A stretch of DNA of 64,000 nt from Tetrahymena thermophila SB210 (Eukaryota; Ciliophora; Oligohymenophorea; Hymenostomatida; Tetrahymenidae): assembly GCF_000189635.1 (NCBI RefSeq), contig NW_002476369.1:1407-65406 (forward strand), read 5' to 3'. Shown piece after piece: positions 25,955 through 39,100 of the stretch. The notes beneath the pieces are model-generated. The model saw only the letters and a program-made list of their open reading frames with translations, was not told the DNA's origin and ran no database searches. The position numbers were made by a program, and so were the translations under genes. Every line of letters begins with the position of its first letter. Positions within the stretch are counted from its first letter, which is position 1.

Positions 25955-28288
25955 ATGAAGATTAGTAAATAGAGAAAAGCAAGTAAAGGAGTGAAGGAAA
26001 TCTTAGCTTCCTTCTAGCCTTAAAAAGCTAAAAAGATTACAAAGGCTCCAAAAGTGAGCTAAGGGAATGCCTCCAGACCTTCAGCTTCAAAGGCAAGTAA
26101 TAAAAAATAACAACTTTCCATTAATTCTAAATAGGTCTAAAAAAATAAAAAAATCAATAACGATAAAAAAAGAAGTTCTTCTAAGGAAGAAGAAGCAAAA
26201 TAATCACAAAATCTTGCACAACATCGCGAGTAGTCTAAAAAGAATAAGAAGAATGTTGATTTTTTAAATAAATTGAAGGATGTTTCTTCCAAAATTAAAA
26301 AAGCTGCTTCTCTCAAACAAAGATCATAAAATACAAAATAAACAACTTCTCCTAAACAAAGTAAAGCTGCAAAGTAACCCGTTTCTTCTCAAGACAGCTC
26401 TATGAGAAAGTCTAAGAGAGACCCTAAGCCTACATTCAAATTGCTTGAGAACTCTGTTGTCAGTCTCTCTTCAGCCAGCAAGAAAAATTCTTCTGTTTCT
26501 TAAGCTTCTGCTTCTTAATTAAAATAAAACTCTTCCAAAAAGCATGAGAAATAATAAGATTAAAGCAAAAGATCTGTTTCAAAAACAGCAGCAAACAAGG
26601 ATTCTAAATCTAAAAAAACTAGCCAATCAAGAGAACCTAAAGCACCTGCAAATCAAAGAAAACAAAGTTCTAGCAAAAGTGAGCATAACTCAAAGAAAGA
26701 AAGAAATCACAGCAACTCTAAGGAAAGAAAAAGTGATGTTTTTGCTCTTTAATCCCACACTAGATCGAGAAGACAAATCAAACTGACTGAAAAACTTTTG
26801 GATTTGTAATAGTCTACTAAACATAAATCTGACAAGAATGTAGGCTCAAGGGGAAGTTCAAGTACTCAGTCCAAGTCAAAGTCTGCCAATAAACAAGCTA
26901 AGAACACCTCAGTGAGCAGAAGTGCCTTAAAAAAGTAACCTGCTTAGACTTCAAGCTCTTCTGTTGAATAAAAGAAGAAGGTTATTAAATAAGATATTAA
27001 AACCTAATCAAAAGATAGATAACGCTCAACTGATAAATCTGCTCGTAGATTAAAATCTGACGAAAAAAAATCATCACACCCATCAGAAACAAAGAAACTT
27101 CTTGCTAAATCACCAATACAAATCAAAAATAATAAAAAAAGCACTGATAAAAGTTAATCAGCTTCCCACTTAAAACATGAAAGCAAAGGTCACTCAGATG
27201 CTTAGAAGAGATCCTCAAGCAGATCCACTTCATCAAATATCAGAAAGAAATCATCATCAAAGCCTATAAGAGAGTTGACTCCACCTCAAAAAAAGCAAAG
27301 TGTTGTCGCTCAATCAACTACTGAAAAACTATAGCGCTAAAGATAAAGCTCTGCTGTTTCATTGAAAAAAGAATCTAATAAATAGAAAGAAGAAAAGAAG
27401 ACAAAGACTCATCATAGTAGAAATGAATCTAAATCTTCTAAGAGATCTCATTCACCTTTAAACAAATTAGTTAATTAAAAGCACAGCAAGGATGTTTCAA
27501 CAGACTCTCATTCAAAGAAAACAAAGGATGTATCAATTGTTTCTTCCCACTCAAAGAAAAATAAAGATGCCTCAGTAGACTCCAAGATAAACAGTAAATC
27601 ATAAAAAAGTAATACTGATAAAAAATCAATAACTCCTCAAAAGAAATAAAGATAAAATCGTCATCAAGAAAAAGAAAATTCAGCTGAAAGATCTAGGTCT
27701 CCCTTAGTAAATAAAAAGAAAGAATCTCAAAGAAACAAATCTTCTAAAATAGAAAAAGTGATTCACTCTTCCCCATCTAAAAGCGTTTAAGCATCACATA
27801 AAGCTGAAAAATCCCATTCAAAAGAGAAGAGAAGACAATCTAAATCAACAAAAAGATCCTCTTCTGCATCCTCTTCCTCCCACTAAGTCAGCTCAGTATC
27901 TTTCTCTCCCAAAACTAAAAATGTTAGCAATAAACTTTTGAGAATACTTCAAAGCATCGAACAAAGAAGTGCAAGCTCTTCCCAAGGCCCTAAATCTATT
28001 TGGTAAAATAAACAATCTTCCTCTGCAGAAAGAAAGGAAAGCAAATCTTCTACAACCTAATCTACCTCTTTATCACACTCCTCAATAAGCAGCTAATCAG
28101 ATAAACCTAAAAAGAATTTAGAAAGTTACAATAGAATAATTAGTCAACTAGGAATTAAAAAGAGAATATCTAAAAAAAATGATACTTTAAACAGCAACAA
28201 TAAATCTAAGAAAAAACACTTAAAGAAAAGTAAAAAAATAAAAACTAACTCTAAAAACTCAAGCAGCAAGAAATCAATGAAACATTGA
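25955..28288 (+). CDS. Ser/Lys-rich low-complexity protein (777 aa, single exon)
   Basis: The ATG at 25955 opens a 2,334-nt frame ending in TGA 28286-28288, with no intron needed; TAA and TAG occur often as Gln. The product is dominated by Ser, Lys, Arg, Gln and Asn in patterns such as SRSPL, SKKTKDVS and RSRRQIK, giving a strongly basic, disordered chain. Short repeats (SHSKK.KD.S, three times around 27460-27570) are visible. A few less biased patches, such as PKPTFKLLENS and SYNRIISQLGIKKR near the C-terminus, may be folded or interacting segments. I recognise no family. The composition suits a nuclear RNA-processing or chromatin protein, but that is inference. The frame is noticeably richer in G+C than its surroundings. 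Confidence 0.85.
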
Positions 28289-29006
28289 TTAAAGTTTATT
28301 CAATGATTTATCTGAAATTTATTTGGCTTTATTTTGTTTTAATTATTAAGTAAATAAATTAATTTATTAATGGAAATGCTTGACTTTCCATTCTTATTTC
28401 TTAGTAATGAGTGTTATCTATTTATTTCGTTAATTAATTTATCAATATAAACTTAACTAATTCATTATAAAATCATCAGTTTAATTTCAAATCTTACTAC
28501 CTTTTTATTTGTTTACTCCTCTCATCAATCCATCCATTCTTTTAAATCTATATTTTTATACATATATACTGTGTTTTTATACTTTTTTGAATTGTGATTT
28601 ATCAAAAAAATCTATCTATATACTATGTTAAATTAAAAATTTTTTTTTTATTGACAATAGTCTGTTTTTTTATTTATATTGAAAAATTACATTTAAAAAA
28701 ATATTTTAAAAATAAAATTGGAAATTAATTTAGAATTAGCTAACTTAATTTTTAGATTATTTACATAGTTATTTATGTATTATGCATTTACAAAATGGTT
28801 AAATTAAAGATGAATTTAATTAAATAGTTATTAATTATAATTCACTATTTTATTTAATATATTTTAATATAAAAATTTATGAATGAGTATTCATTTTTAT
28901 GAATGAATTTGTGAAAAAATATCAATTAAATTAATGTAATTTGAAATTTTCATCTAATTTGTTTGTTTTTTTTTGTCAGTATTTACAAAAATTATCAATA
29001 AATTGA
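28289..29006. other. Convergent intergenic gap
   Basis: A 718-bp AT-rich spacer between the 3' ends of two converging genes. I see no feature in it other than T- and A-rich runs that could serve 3' end formation on either strand. Confidence 0.5.
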
Positions 29007-32000
29007 TCAAATATTTTGACTTGAAGATTAAATATTGATGACTATTTTATTGTTGTTGTTGTTAGAACTCGAGTCACTTGTGCAAAGACTAAAATCACTT
29101 TTTCTTAGCTTGTTGTTATTATTTAAAAGCATCAACTACTTTTAAGTTTGAATTGGTGAATTTAGTTCTGAGTAAGCTGTGTTTATATCGGTTTGGCGAG
29201 AGAAAATAGGAGAAGTTTAATGACTGCTTGGATATATTTAGAACTAGGCTTTAATTGGAAGCAGTTTTTGTTTGGGGCTTTTAATTAAAGTTGATTGGCT
29301 GTCTCTGAATATGTCTTTAGTGGATTTAGTTGTTTTTGGATTATGGTGAATAGCCTCGTATATCCTTGCATTTTGTTTAGATATTTAGAATTATTTATCT
29401 AATTTTAATTCAGCTTTTTTAGCATTTGAAGCTTGGTATTCTATTTGAAACTTATAAAGATTGCTCTTGTTTGGAGATTTAGAAGAAGAGGGATGATTTT
29501 TTGCAATTGATTTGTTTGCCTGCTTCTAAGGGGTTTTTTGGAATCGTATTTGTTCATTTAAATATTCACTTGATTTCTTTAAAGAGTCTACTTTTTATGG
29601 ATCTAATAATTTTATATTGTTTTAGATAATGCAACTTATACTTCTATAGCTTAGATTGTTATTTTTACAATCAGTTGATTTATGTATGCTGTTTGTATGA
29701 GGAGGATCTGCAGTTAGAGGAGGAATAAAGTTGCTGTTATCAGAAATACCATTTAAAGGTAGATTCATTAAGTCTATCTCGTTCTTTGAGTTTTTTATCA
29801 TTTATATACTGGGTATTTAGTTAAAGGATTTGGAAGGAATTAAATTAGAATTGTTTTGTTGATATAAAATTTATTAGTCATGATTAAGATAAATTGAATT
29901 TTCTATTTTATTATTGTCTAGGGGATTAATTTAAGGACTATTTAAATATATATCAGGAGTATTCTGTTTTGTGTAAGATTGTATCTGATTAGGAATGTAT
30001 TCATTAGAGAATTAAGTATTATATTTATTATTTGTATTGTTATTATATGTCTAGCTGTTCGTTTCGTAGTTTGAAATGAGATTTGCATCATCTTCACCTT
30101 AAATCTTTATTTTGTATGGAAGTTATTCATTTGCTATTTATAAAGAGTTGTAATAAATCTGCTAACTTTGGCTTTTTCCACTTTTTTAATATTGTTTTCT
30201 CATTTGTTGAATTTTATTTTCTTCTTGTTGGTCAGTTTTTATTTCAGTTTAGTCAATTAAGTCGTTGTTGCTTCCTCTAAAATCAATTTAGGATTAAGAA
30301 AGAATGTTGTATTTTGTGCGTCTGTTTTCCTGCTAAGAGTGATTAGTAGGTAAGGTAATTTTGGTTTATGAATTTTATTTAGTTAGATAGATTCGAGACA
30401 TGCTTTTGTGTTTTTTAATTTCTTTTTCATCATCTTCTCCGTCTGGGTTGTCGTATTGTTTTACGAAATTAGGAGGTCTCATGAGAGTTTGTTATAACTT
30501 CAGTTTTTGAAACTTTTCACCTGAAATTTAAGGATTTATCAAAGGTGAAGAATCGTAAGCAGAATTGTTCATTTTATTGAGAGAAGGGAGATGAGTTTTG
30601 CTTAGATTCTTCTCATTTTAGTTGAGAAACACTTGAGATTTATTAATTTTATGCAAAGTTGGAGAATATTCTTGTCCATCAAATTTTTGGAAGCTAGAGA
30701 ATTTTTAGTATTGTTATGATGGTAATAAAGATGAGCGAATTTCTAATTGAGATAAATCAATTTGAGATTTGGAGAAATTCTAAGAAGAAATCATTAAATT
30801 TTTAGTTTCTTTTTTCTTCTGTTTATTGACATGTTATTAAAGCATTTCTAAGAAATGATCTTTTAAAGCGCTTTTATCTTTAGCATTTTAGATTTTAGAC
30901 GGTGATTAAACTCTTGAAGGAGAAAGAGCTTGTTCTTCATCTTCCTTAGAGTTATTGACTTGAATTTCATTTTAACTTTTAATTAAACCCTCTTCTAAAA
31001 AATTAATGTCTGGCTGTGAATTTTCTTTGTATTTTTTCTTTTTCTTAGCTGGATCTTAGCCAGTTTGAATCATTTCTTTTAAATCCGAAAGAGATTGTAA
31101 TTTAAGTTACTACCTTCCCTATTAAGTTCTATAAATCTTTTAGAACTCCGCCTATTTCTTGAAGTCTTTAGGATCATCATAAATAAAATTTTTATAGTTC
31201 ATAATCTATTTTGTAATTGATTCAATTTTTTCTTTCATTCTCTCATTTTTAATAGCTAATCTCTCTTACAAATAGTTCAGAGCTCCTTCTTCATGCATGA
31301 TTCTCAGTTCAAAATCTCTCTTCTTAATTAAAATGCATTAACCCTAAGCACTGTTACAAATAGCAGTGCATTTTCTATAATCAACTCCCTCCATAATCTC
31401 CTCATCACCAAAAAGCTCTGGATTTGTATAAACCGATATCTATATAAATTAAATAAAATAAATTCACAGCTTTTAACATAAATTTAAATTCTCAATTCTC
31501 AATCAAAATAAAAATTTTTATCATTTTTATAGAGTAATTTTTTCATATTAATTTTAAAAATCGTTCTAACAAAAATATAAATTATTGCTAATTTTTGCTA
31601 TTTTTAAATGAAATCTTTTTATTTTTTTTATTTTACTAAACTTTAAAATTTTGCAATTGTTTAAATCATTTTGATTGCTTTTACTAACCATTTTTCAAAT
31701 TTATTTCATATTATGCTCATTCATATTTAAGTTACTCACTTATGGGTGTTTTCAGATTAGAAATTTTTGGATTGAATAAGAATCTTTGTTTTTTAATTGA
31801 TTTACCTAGAATTGCTTTGAAGCCTTTTTGTTGCTACCCATAAGATGTCTGACTTCCTATGAGGATGTCTTGTAAAGGTGATCGCATGAATCGTCTTTAT
31901 AGAATGACTTTTCTAACTATTTATTAAATTACGTTAGATGAAATTATAATAAATAATTAAGAGAAAAAATTAGTTCGCTATTTTGGCAACTCAGTTTTTG

Positions 32001-33658
32001 AGAAAATATATCAAAAATTTTAGTGTAATGCGGGAAGATAAGGAATGTAAAATTTAAACAAACAAATAAACAAGTAATTAAATAAAAAATTAGTTGCTCC
32101 AGTATAAATAAGATATAACTTAATAATCAAAAAGGTTTAAATATCAATTTAAATTAATTTTTAACATTTATTTGCTTGATTAAAAGTTTAAATTTGTTTT
32201 TTGTTCTCCTCCAATTTCATCAAAAAAATTGAAGCTTTGCCAAAATTATTTATAACAATCAAAAAATTTCTGAAGAACATAAAAGATTTCCATGACTTTT
32301 TTTGTTATTTTAATCAAATATTCGCTGTATTAAGAAAATTTGAATTCGTTATTATGAATTAATTTATATTAAAACAAAGGATATTTTTTTGTTTATTGTA
32401 TTGTAAGGAAGACTTACTTACTTATAATTATAAATATATTTGTAAATTAATTGGGGATGGTTCGATTAGTCAATTAATTAATTGATTTATGTATGTATGA
32501 TTGATAATTTAAATAAATAAATGAATGTATCAATGTAAGGAATTGCAAAAAAATAAATAAATTCTTCCTGATAAATCATTTTTGCGCTGATTCAGTTTTC
32601 TTGATTGCTATTTAAAACATAAATTGCTAATGTAAAAAAAGTATTAATTACCACAAACTCTCCAGAAACAATTATGTACACAGCGAGGGGTTCTGATCCT
32701 TCTTTGTAGATTCTGTCCCCCTTTACGAAGTTTACTCGGACGGAATTTAAATAGAGGAGTTTAACTAAATTGAAGTTCCAACCTTTGAAGAAGGGAAGAC
32801 TAGCAAAAAAGCCCATTTCTTTAATAAGTTTTTCTTCCTCTTTTTCCTTTAATATCTCATTAAATTCCTTTTTATCAAGAGTTGCAAAATGGCAATTGGA
32901 ATGACAAATAATACTAGCTAATCTTGGCTTGTTGTTCATCAATGCAAGTTCACCAAATCCAGTTCCTGCATTCAACTCTTTGACACACACTAAATCGTTA
33001 TCTATTTAATTTGTATTTTCTTATTAATTATCTTCACTTTCCTATCTCTTTTTTGGAAGTCTTATATAAACTCCAACAGTCCCTTCTAAAATTAGATAAA
33101 ACTTCGATCCTGTTGTATCTTTTTTACATTATTTAAAATAAAATATTTCAATTACAGCTAAACAAGACTTTATTATTTTTAATGCAAGATTTATTCAAAC
33201 TCTCATTAATTTTATTTATTTAATTCTTTTCTTGCACAAATCGATTTCTAGTTTGCTGAAAAGAATCGATCTAACTCATTATAATTTTAATCTAAAATGC
33301 TATTTTTCAGTCAATAATCAACTTGTTATTTATTTACCTATATGGAAAACTACTTGGTCCTTCTTCATGTACTGATGCTTCATTGAAACGCAACACTTGT
33401 TGTGAACTATATTTAAAATGACAATCTTAATTATGATGTTATCGCTTATTTGTTTGTTCATTACTATCTGTATCTCCACTGTCATTATATTATTTGAAAA
33501 ATTAAATGGATTTGGTCTCGTTTTGCAGTAAAAATATGTCCCTGGGAGTTCTCTTTTGAGGAGGCTTTTGCAGAACTTCTAAGATATTCTAAAAATAAAA
33601 AAATGTTGAAGCGATACATTCAACTTTCTAATCACAAAGTTACATTTATGTGCTGCAT
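29007..33658 (-). CDS. Cyclic nucleotide-binding domain protein
   Basis: Six exons join in phase: 33658-33644, 33588-33338, 33255-33201, 33167-32652, 31916-31806 and 31439-29007 (1,126 aa). The start is set by ATG at 33658 (MQHINNILEVLQKPP). The first cyclic-nucleotide-binding domain has GSKFYLILEGTVGVYI and a phosphate-binding cassette TGFGELALMNNKPRLASI with the Gly-Glu and the Arg expected to grip cyclic phosphate. A second domain runs across the 735-nt intron (KGDRIYKEGSEPLAVYIIV.. to LFGDEEIMEGVDYRKCTAI) and has a less canonical cassette. The remaining ~700 residues are Gln/Asn/Ser-rich and disordered. There is no kinase or channel domain, so it is probably a cAMP- or cGMP-responsive adaptor. 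Intron 33200-33168 is only 33 nt and is needed to skip an in-frame TGA. Confidence 0.85.
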
Positions 33659-35293
33659 CTACTTTCTATTTTTTAATAAAGTCTATTAATCTCTATGTGT
33701 TTTTCTACTTTTTTGAAAAATATTAATAAATTGGCAGCCTTACTCTTTCTAAATTATTTTATGAAAAAAAAGCTGATTTTTTTTTTTTACACTAAATTGA
33801 TTGATTTTATATTAATTTCTATCAACCAGCCATTAATATTTATTTATTTATTAGCACAACTCTCAATATAAAAAGCGAATTTTGATAAAAACCCACTCAT
33901 AGACTTAAAATCTAATCCTATTTTAACTCTTAACTCCATATTTTTTTCATCTGTATAAAATAATGCTAAATAAGAATATTTATTTATTGCTTTACATTTT
34001 ATATTTCCTCATTTTTCACTGATTGATTCATTCTCTTTCTTCCTTTTTCTTTCATTAATATACTATTTATCTATTCAAAACATTAAGATACTTCATGGAT
34101 ACTTTTAATTTGATCCTTACATAAATTATATAACAAAAATATTAATTAATTAATTTCTTTATTTAGATACCAAAAAAAAGTAAAAAGAAAGAAATAAATA
34201 AATTATTATTTAAGAATGACTTATTAAGAATTACTTGTTGTTACTAAAATCATCTTAATCAAAGCGAGATTTGAAATAGTACAATTCAATTTTTAAGTAT
34301 CCTATTTTTATTATAATATACAGTAAAAAATTTACTTTAAACAAACTCTGATTATTGTAAACGCCAAAAAAACTAACCAAAACAATTAATTTAATATCAA
34401 AAAAACTTATAATAGCAATAAAAATTTTCATTGAGATTATTCATTTTATTGCTATTTTAACCAACAAGTTTTTAAATAGATTATTATTTTCATTTTAAAA
34501 TTATATTGTAGAATATTTACTCTATTTAGTGAATTAAAAGATCATTAAATATATTTGTTGATGATTTCTTATAGATACCTATTTAAAGCCGTGTAAGGGC
34601 ATTTATAATTTAGAATTCAGAAGTAATAAAATTTATATTTGCATCTTCTTATTTTAAAAGCTATTTTTGGGATTTAAGCTTGCTAGTTTTATTTTCATCT
34701 TTGTATTATTTGTTTGAGTGATGCGCTATTTATTTAGAGTATTTTATATTAATTATAAAATACTACATTGAATCTTTGAAAGTATGCCTAAATTGCATTC
34801 ATTAATATAGTTGATTTAAAACTACTAAATAAGTCAATTATATTTAATTACTAAAATTTAAATTCAATTAATTCATTTTTTAGCTTAGCTAAGCCAGTAG
34901 AAACAAGAAGCTAAAGTAATAAGATTTTATTGAATAAAATATATAATAAAAATCATATGTGCAGCATAAATCAATTTTTTAGTTGGATCAGGAATATTCA
35001 ATTTTCATATAAATTTTGCCCTTTATCCAACATAAAAGGTTTTTATAAAAATGAATTTAAAATTTAATTATTTAGTTTATTATCTTTTTATTTGATTTAT
35101 TTTTCTTTCTAATTTTTATTCTACTTGTGTTTTTTTTTTCTATCTTTCTAAATTTAACTCATTTTTTTATTTTCAAATTTTTCTTTTGTTATCATTAATT
35201 AATTCATTTCTTGTTATTTCATATTTTTCTTCATTTTATCCTTCTAACTAACTAATTAATTTATTATTTACTTTTTCTTAAATATTTAAAAAG
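33659..35293. other. Gene-poor stretch upstream of the orphan LRR exon
   Basis: AT-rich DNA between the minus-strand cyclic-nucleotide protein start and an isolated LRR exon. I see no supportable gene. The last ~130 bp are pyrimidine-rich and contain CTAACTAACTAATT before AAATATTTAAAAAG, which resembles an intron 3' end. Confidence 0.45.
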
Positions 35294-35383
35294 AGAAAAT
35301 AAAATTGGTGATGAAGGTTTATTAGGCTTAGCTTCTGCTTTAGCAAATTGCACTAACATCTCTAATCTGACACTTATTCTTCG
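35294..35383 (+). pseudogene. Orphan 90-nt LRR exon
   Basis: Exactly 90 nt between an ..AAAAAG acceptor and a GTAAAA donor, in the same phase as the array exons. It reads ENKIGDEGLLGLASALAN followed by CTNISNLTLILR: same family, but many codons differ from both arrays. I found no neighbouring LRR exon or kinase within about 1 kb on this strand. It is either a relic of a lost LRR gene or one exon of a gene whose others I cannot recognise. Confidence 0.7.
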
Positions 35384-36149
35384 GTAAAAATAGTTTATTT
35401 GTTTTGGTTTGTGATATTTTTATTTATTAAAATAAATTAAAACAAAAAAAACACTCTTAATTTGTTTGTCTACTTTTATTTGATTTATTTTTATTTTATG
35501 CTACATTTTGTTTTATTATTTTTAAATATAATTTATAAATTAAAAATTTTATTTATTTTATTTTTTTAGTATTTTACTTTCATTTAATATAATATAAAAG
35601 TAAAAACGAAATCAATAAATCATAATAATTGAAAGTAAAAAGAAGATGTCTTAAATCAAAAAGATTAGTTCTCTTTACAATAAATTATTGAATAAATATT
35701 TAATATTTGAATAATAGAAAATAATATGTTTTATAATATATTAATTTGTATTTTTCGATAATTTAACTTAAAATATTTATAGATTTATTATTATTTTTAT
35801 ATTTAAAATTAATTTTCCACCATACATATATAAAGTAAAGTGTAGAATCTGTCTCAGCAAAAAAATAAAAAAATATTTATCCTAACCTCTCCAATTGACG
35901 AAACAAACCTGTTTCAAAACTTTTTTTTTATTTATTTTAATTTTTTTATATTATTCTACTATGTCTATATTTCTAACTCAAGAAATAATTTTCTGAAAAT
36001 AGCTATATAACTAAAGATAAATTTTTTTTTTTATTAATTTTAAGTGATAAAAAGTGGATATGATTATTAAAAATATTTACAAAATTATTATTTATTTTAT
36101 TATAAAAGAATACAATTAAGAATTTAAATATAACAAAAAGATAAGATAA
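35384..36149. other. Intergenic, contains dispersed 45-nt motif
   Basis: AT-rich spacer after the orphan exon and beyond the 3' end of the minus-strand gene. No gene is supported. It holds one copy of the shared motif at 35964-36008. Confidence 0.5.
35964..36008 (+). repeat. Dispersed 45-nt motif, copy 1
   Basis: Begins TCTATATTTCTAACTCAAGA and ends TTTCTGAAAATAGCTATAT. It differs by a single base (A versus G in CTCAAGA/CTCGAGA) from 57235-57279, 21 kb away, although the flanking DNA is unrelated apart from T-richness. Confidence 0.7.
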
Positions 36150-39100
36150 TCAAATAGATAAATTTTAAATGATTTCTTATAAATTTAATAAGTTAAACAG
36201 TTTCACAATTATTTTTATGGTTTTAGATTTATTCAACTAATGTGAAACAATCAACATTTTTAAAATGGAGACAGTAGTTCCAACTGCAACAAAATCAACT
36301 GCAACCATGATGAAAAATGATGTTATTTTATTATTTGAAGAGGGAGCACTCTGTCCACTGACTATAGACAAGATTACATAATAGTAAAATAAACAAAGGA
36401 TTATCATAGAAAATGTAGAGACATACTTTCCAATTTTTTTGATTTTGTGTGTTAATTTGATAATTCCTAGACTGACTTGCAAAACAATTGAATTCAATAT
36501 AGAAACCATAATCATTTAAGCTTCATTATACTGTTGGCTAAATATAGTCGATATACTTAAACAGTGAATCATTCTGATATAAAAAATAGTGAATCTTATT
36601 GACCTTGATAATACTTTATCATATAAAAAGAATATGCTGAAGAAATCATGGAAAACTAAAACTCTTATCATTATTGGATAGCTCATATACTTTTCAATAG
36701 TTAGTTAATTCTCTTTTTCTTTTTTCTCTTCTTCAGAGTTTTTATTAGAATTTTTTTAGTTAATTTCATCTGTAATTATTTATTCGTCTTGTGATTTTTT
36801 CTAAGTTATTTCATTATTTTATAAGATTTATTCATTTGATATGTTTGAAGTTAATTTAAAAGCTGTTTCTTTGTTTGCATTTTTATTTTATTCTGTGTTA
36901 ATTGATAAAAAGCTTTTTTTGTCTATTTGATTGCTAGTTAGATTTGGTTCTTTGTTAGTTTAGATATTTATATTGTTTAAATTCTGTGATAAATTATCTA
37001 ATTTTGATTATTATTTAATCCTTAAAGTATCATCTTACAATAAATTTTTAGATACTGAAGATATCTTAAGACCATGAAAATTTTTATAACTTTCAGCCTA
37101 TTTTTGTTGATCTTTTTATAACTCAAAATCTGACAAAGAAACTGATCGCTTTGATTAAAGTTATCTACTAAATTTCTTTGATATAGCTTCATTAACTTGA
37201 TCCAACTGTTGATGATTTTGAAGTTATTGTATCATCAATGGCTACTGTTGTGGAGTTTGTTATTGGTTTATTGAAATATAGGACTGCCTTTAGAATTCAT
37301 CTTAGTGGTTTTAGTCGTTTATGGGGGAAACTCTTGACGAAGCTTTGTAAAATTTAATTCCTCCTTAATATTTTTTATCTAGAAAATTTCCATAAAAATA
37401 AAGTCCAAATTAAACAAGAGTCAAAGTGCTCAAAAACCAAAAAATTGCAAATTTATAAAAATCTGAAAAATTGCTTATGTTTTCAAATCCTTAAGAGCTG
37501 AATGCTGTTTTTAGGTTTTTGTTATCTAAAAGTGAACTTAAATCATCTATGATTGTTGTAGGATTCTATTTCTCGCAGTAACAATAGTATCCATTGATAA
37601 TTTTGTTTTTTAAAGTTTCACATCCTGAAGTTGACCATGAAGTTTTTTATTGTTAAATGCAAGACATGTTACTGTTGTTTTATGAGGTTTTAGCATTAGG
37701 GAATTTAAGCACAATAGATGCATTTAAAGCTTAATTAGCATTTGTATTTTTATTTGTAATGTTAGGCTGAATTACTTGATTGTAAGATATTTTTAGTGTA
37801 GGGTCTGCTTGTTGAAGCTATTAAGTGTAATTTTTAAATTCAGGGGTTTCTTTGTAAGGATTTTAAGAAAAAACTAAATTAGCTGCATTATAAATATTTG
37901 TTTAATTTGAAGGAGGATTACTGTATATTTGCATGTATTATTAAAGATTTTTATCAGTAATTAATTAGCAATCTAAGTTAATCAGATTTCCAGAGAGTTA
38001 TATTCCACCTTAGTTTGGAAGGGTTTAGTCGTTGAGTTGATTACAAATTGAGTTTGAAATGTTAATCTAAGTTGGCAACAAATTATAAGATATGTTTTAT
38101 GTAGTTGAATTGATTATTTTAAAAGAATCTACTAAATTTTATAGTTAAATATTGTTGTCTTTAGCTAATTAGTTAGTTAAGGGTTATTTTTATAGTTGTT
38201 TATTCACTTAATCTAAAACACTTGAAACTTATGTGTCAGATTAAGCTGGTAAAGAAGATTGCAGTTAAGATATCACTTTGTTTGAGTAAGTGTACAAAAA
38301 CGAAGACTTAGGCAGCAAGTTAGTCTGAGCTATTAGTTACTCTATGATCAATATTTTCCTTTAGTTAACAGATGATAAATTGAATAGAGGATTGCTTTTT
38401 GATATTTATTCACCTATAACTGATAAATTCAAAACTATTTATGAAGTTGGTTACTTTATATTCTTGGAATTAAGAGAATTATCAATAATGTTTAATAAAG
38501 TTTATTCATCACAATTAAGTGGAGAAACTTGAACTTATACTGTGCTGTTAAAAACACCTAACTTAGAATCAATTGCTTATGCCATTATTGTAATTTTTCC
38601 TTCAGGAAGGAAAGTATATTTCTCATTAATAATAGTTTAATCTAAAATTTACCTTCTTTTAATTATCTTTGGGTTTTATACTTCTGAATTTAAATCGTCT
38701 TAGCTAATGTAGTAGAAAAACTAGTAAGTAATAGGTAAATTATCAGAGCTGCAACCAACCATTTTTATGTAAAAATTAGTAATAAGAGCTTCGCCAGTTG
38801 AAGGAGTAACACTCAATAAACAATTATTAGGAGGTAGATTCACATTCAAGTTAATTATAGACATGCTTGGCATCAAATAAACTGGATTATAAACAGTGAA
38901 TCTTAACTAAACTATTTTGTTAGAAGATTGAACATTAGAAAAATAATCCCAAATTCTAAGTTTGACTTCGTAGAAATCAAATTTAATAACTCCTTGCACA
39001 TCATCATCATATATTATAGCTCCAGCATATGTGAGAATATCAGATGAGACATTAGCACCATAAATTAATTTAACTGTGATGTCCTCATTTAAATTTACTG

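Noticed and set aside
26067-26786. Plus-strand frames at 26067-26267 and 26544-26786
   Set aside because: They are alternative frames inside the 777-aa Ser/Lys-rich gene, which is read with TAA/TAG as Gln.
30083-30280. Plus-strand 65-aa hydrophobic frame
   Set aside because: It is antisense to the disordered tail of the cyclic-nucleotide-binding gene.
35646-36100. Long open plus-strand frame after the orphan LRR exon
   Set aside because: With only TGA as stop, AT-rich DNA stays open by chance; residue composition is low-complexity and no motif is seen.
38745-38765. AACCAACC stretch resembling a Tetrahymena chromosome breakage sequence
   Set aside because: It lies inside the coding part of the polycystin-like gene and does not match the full 15-nt consensus as I know it.
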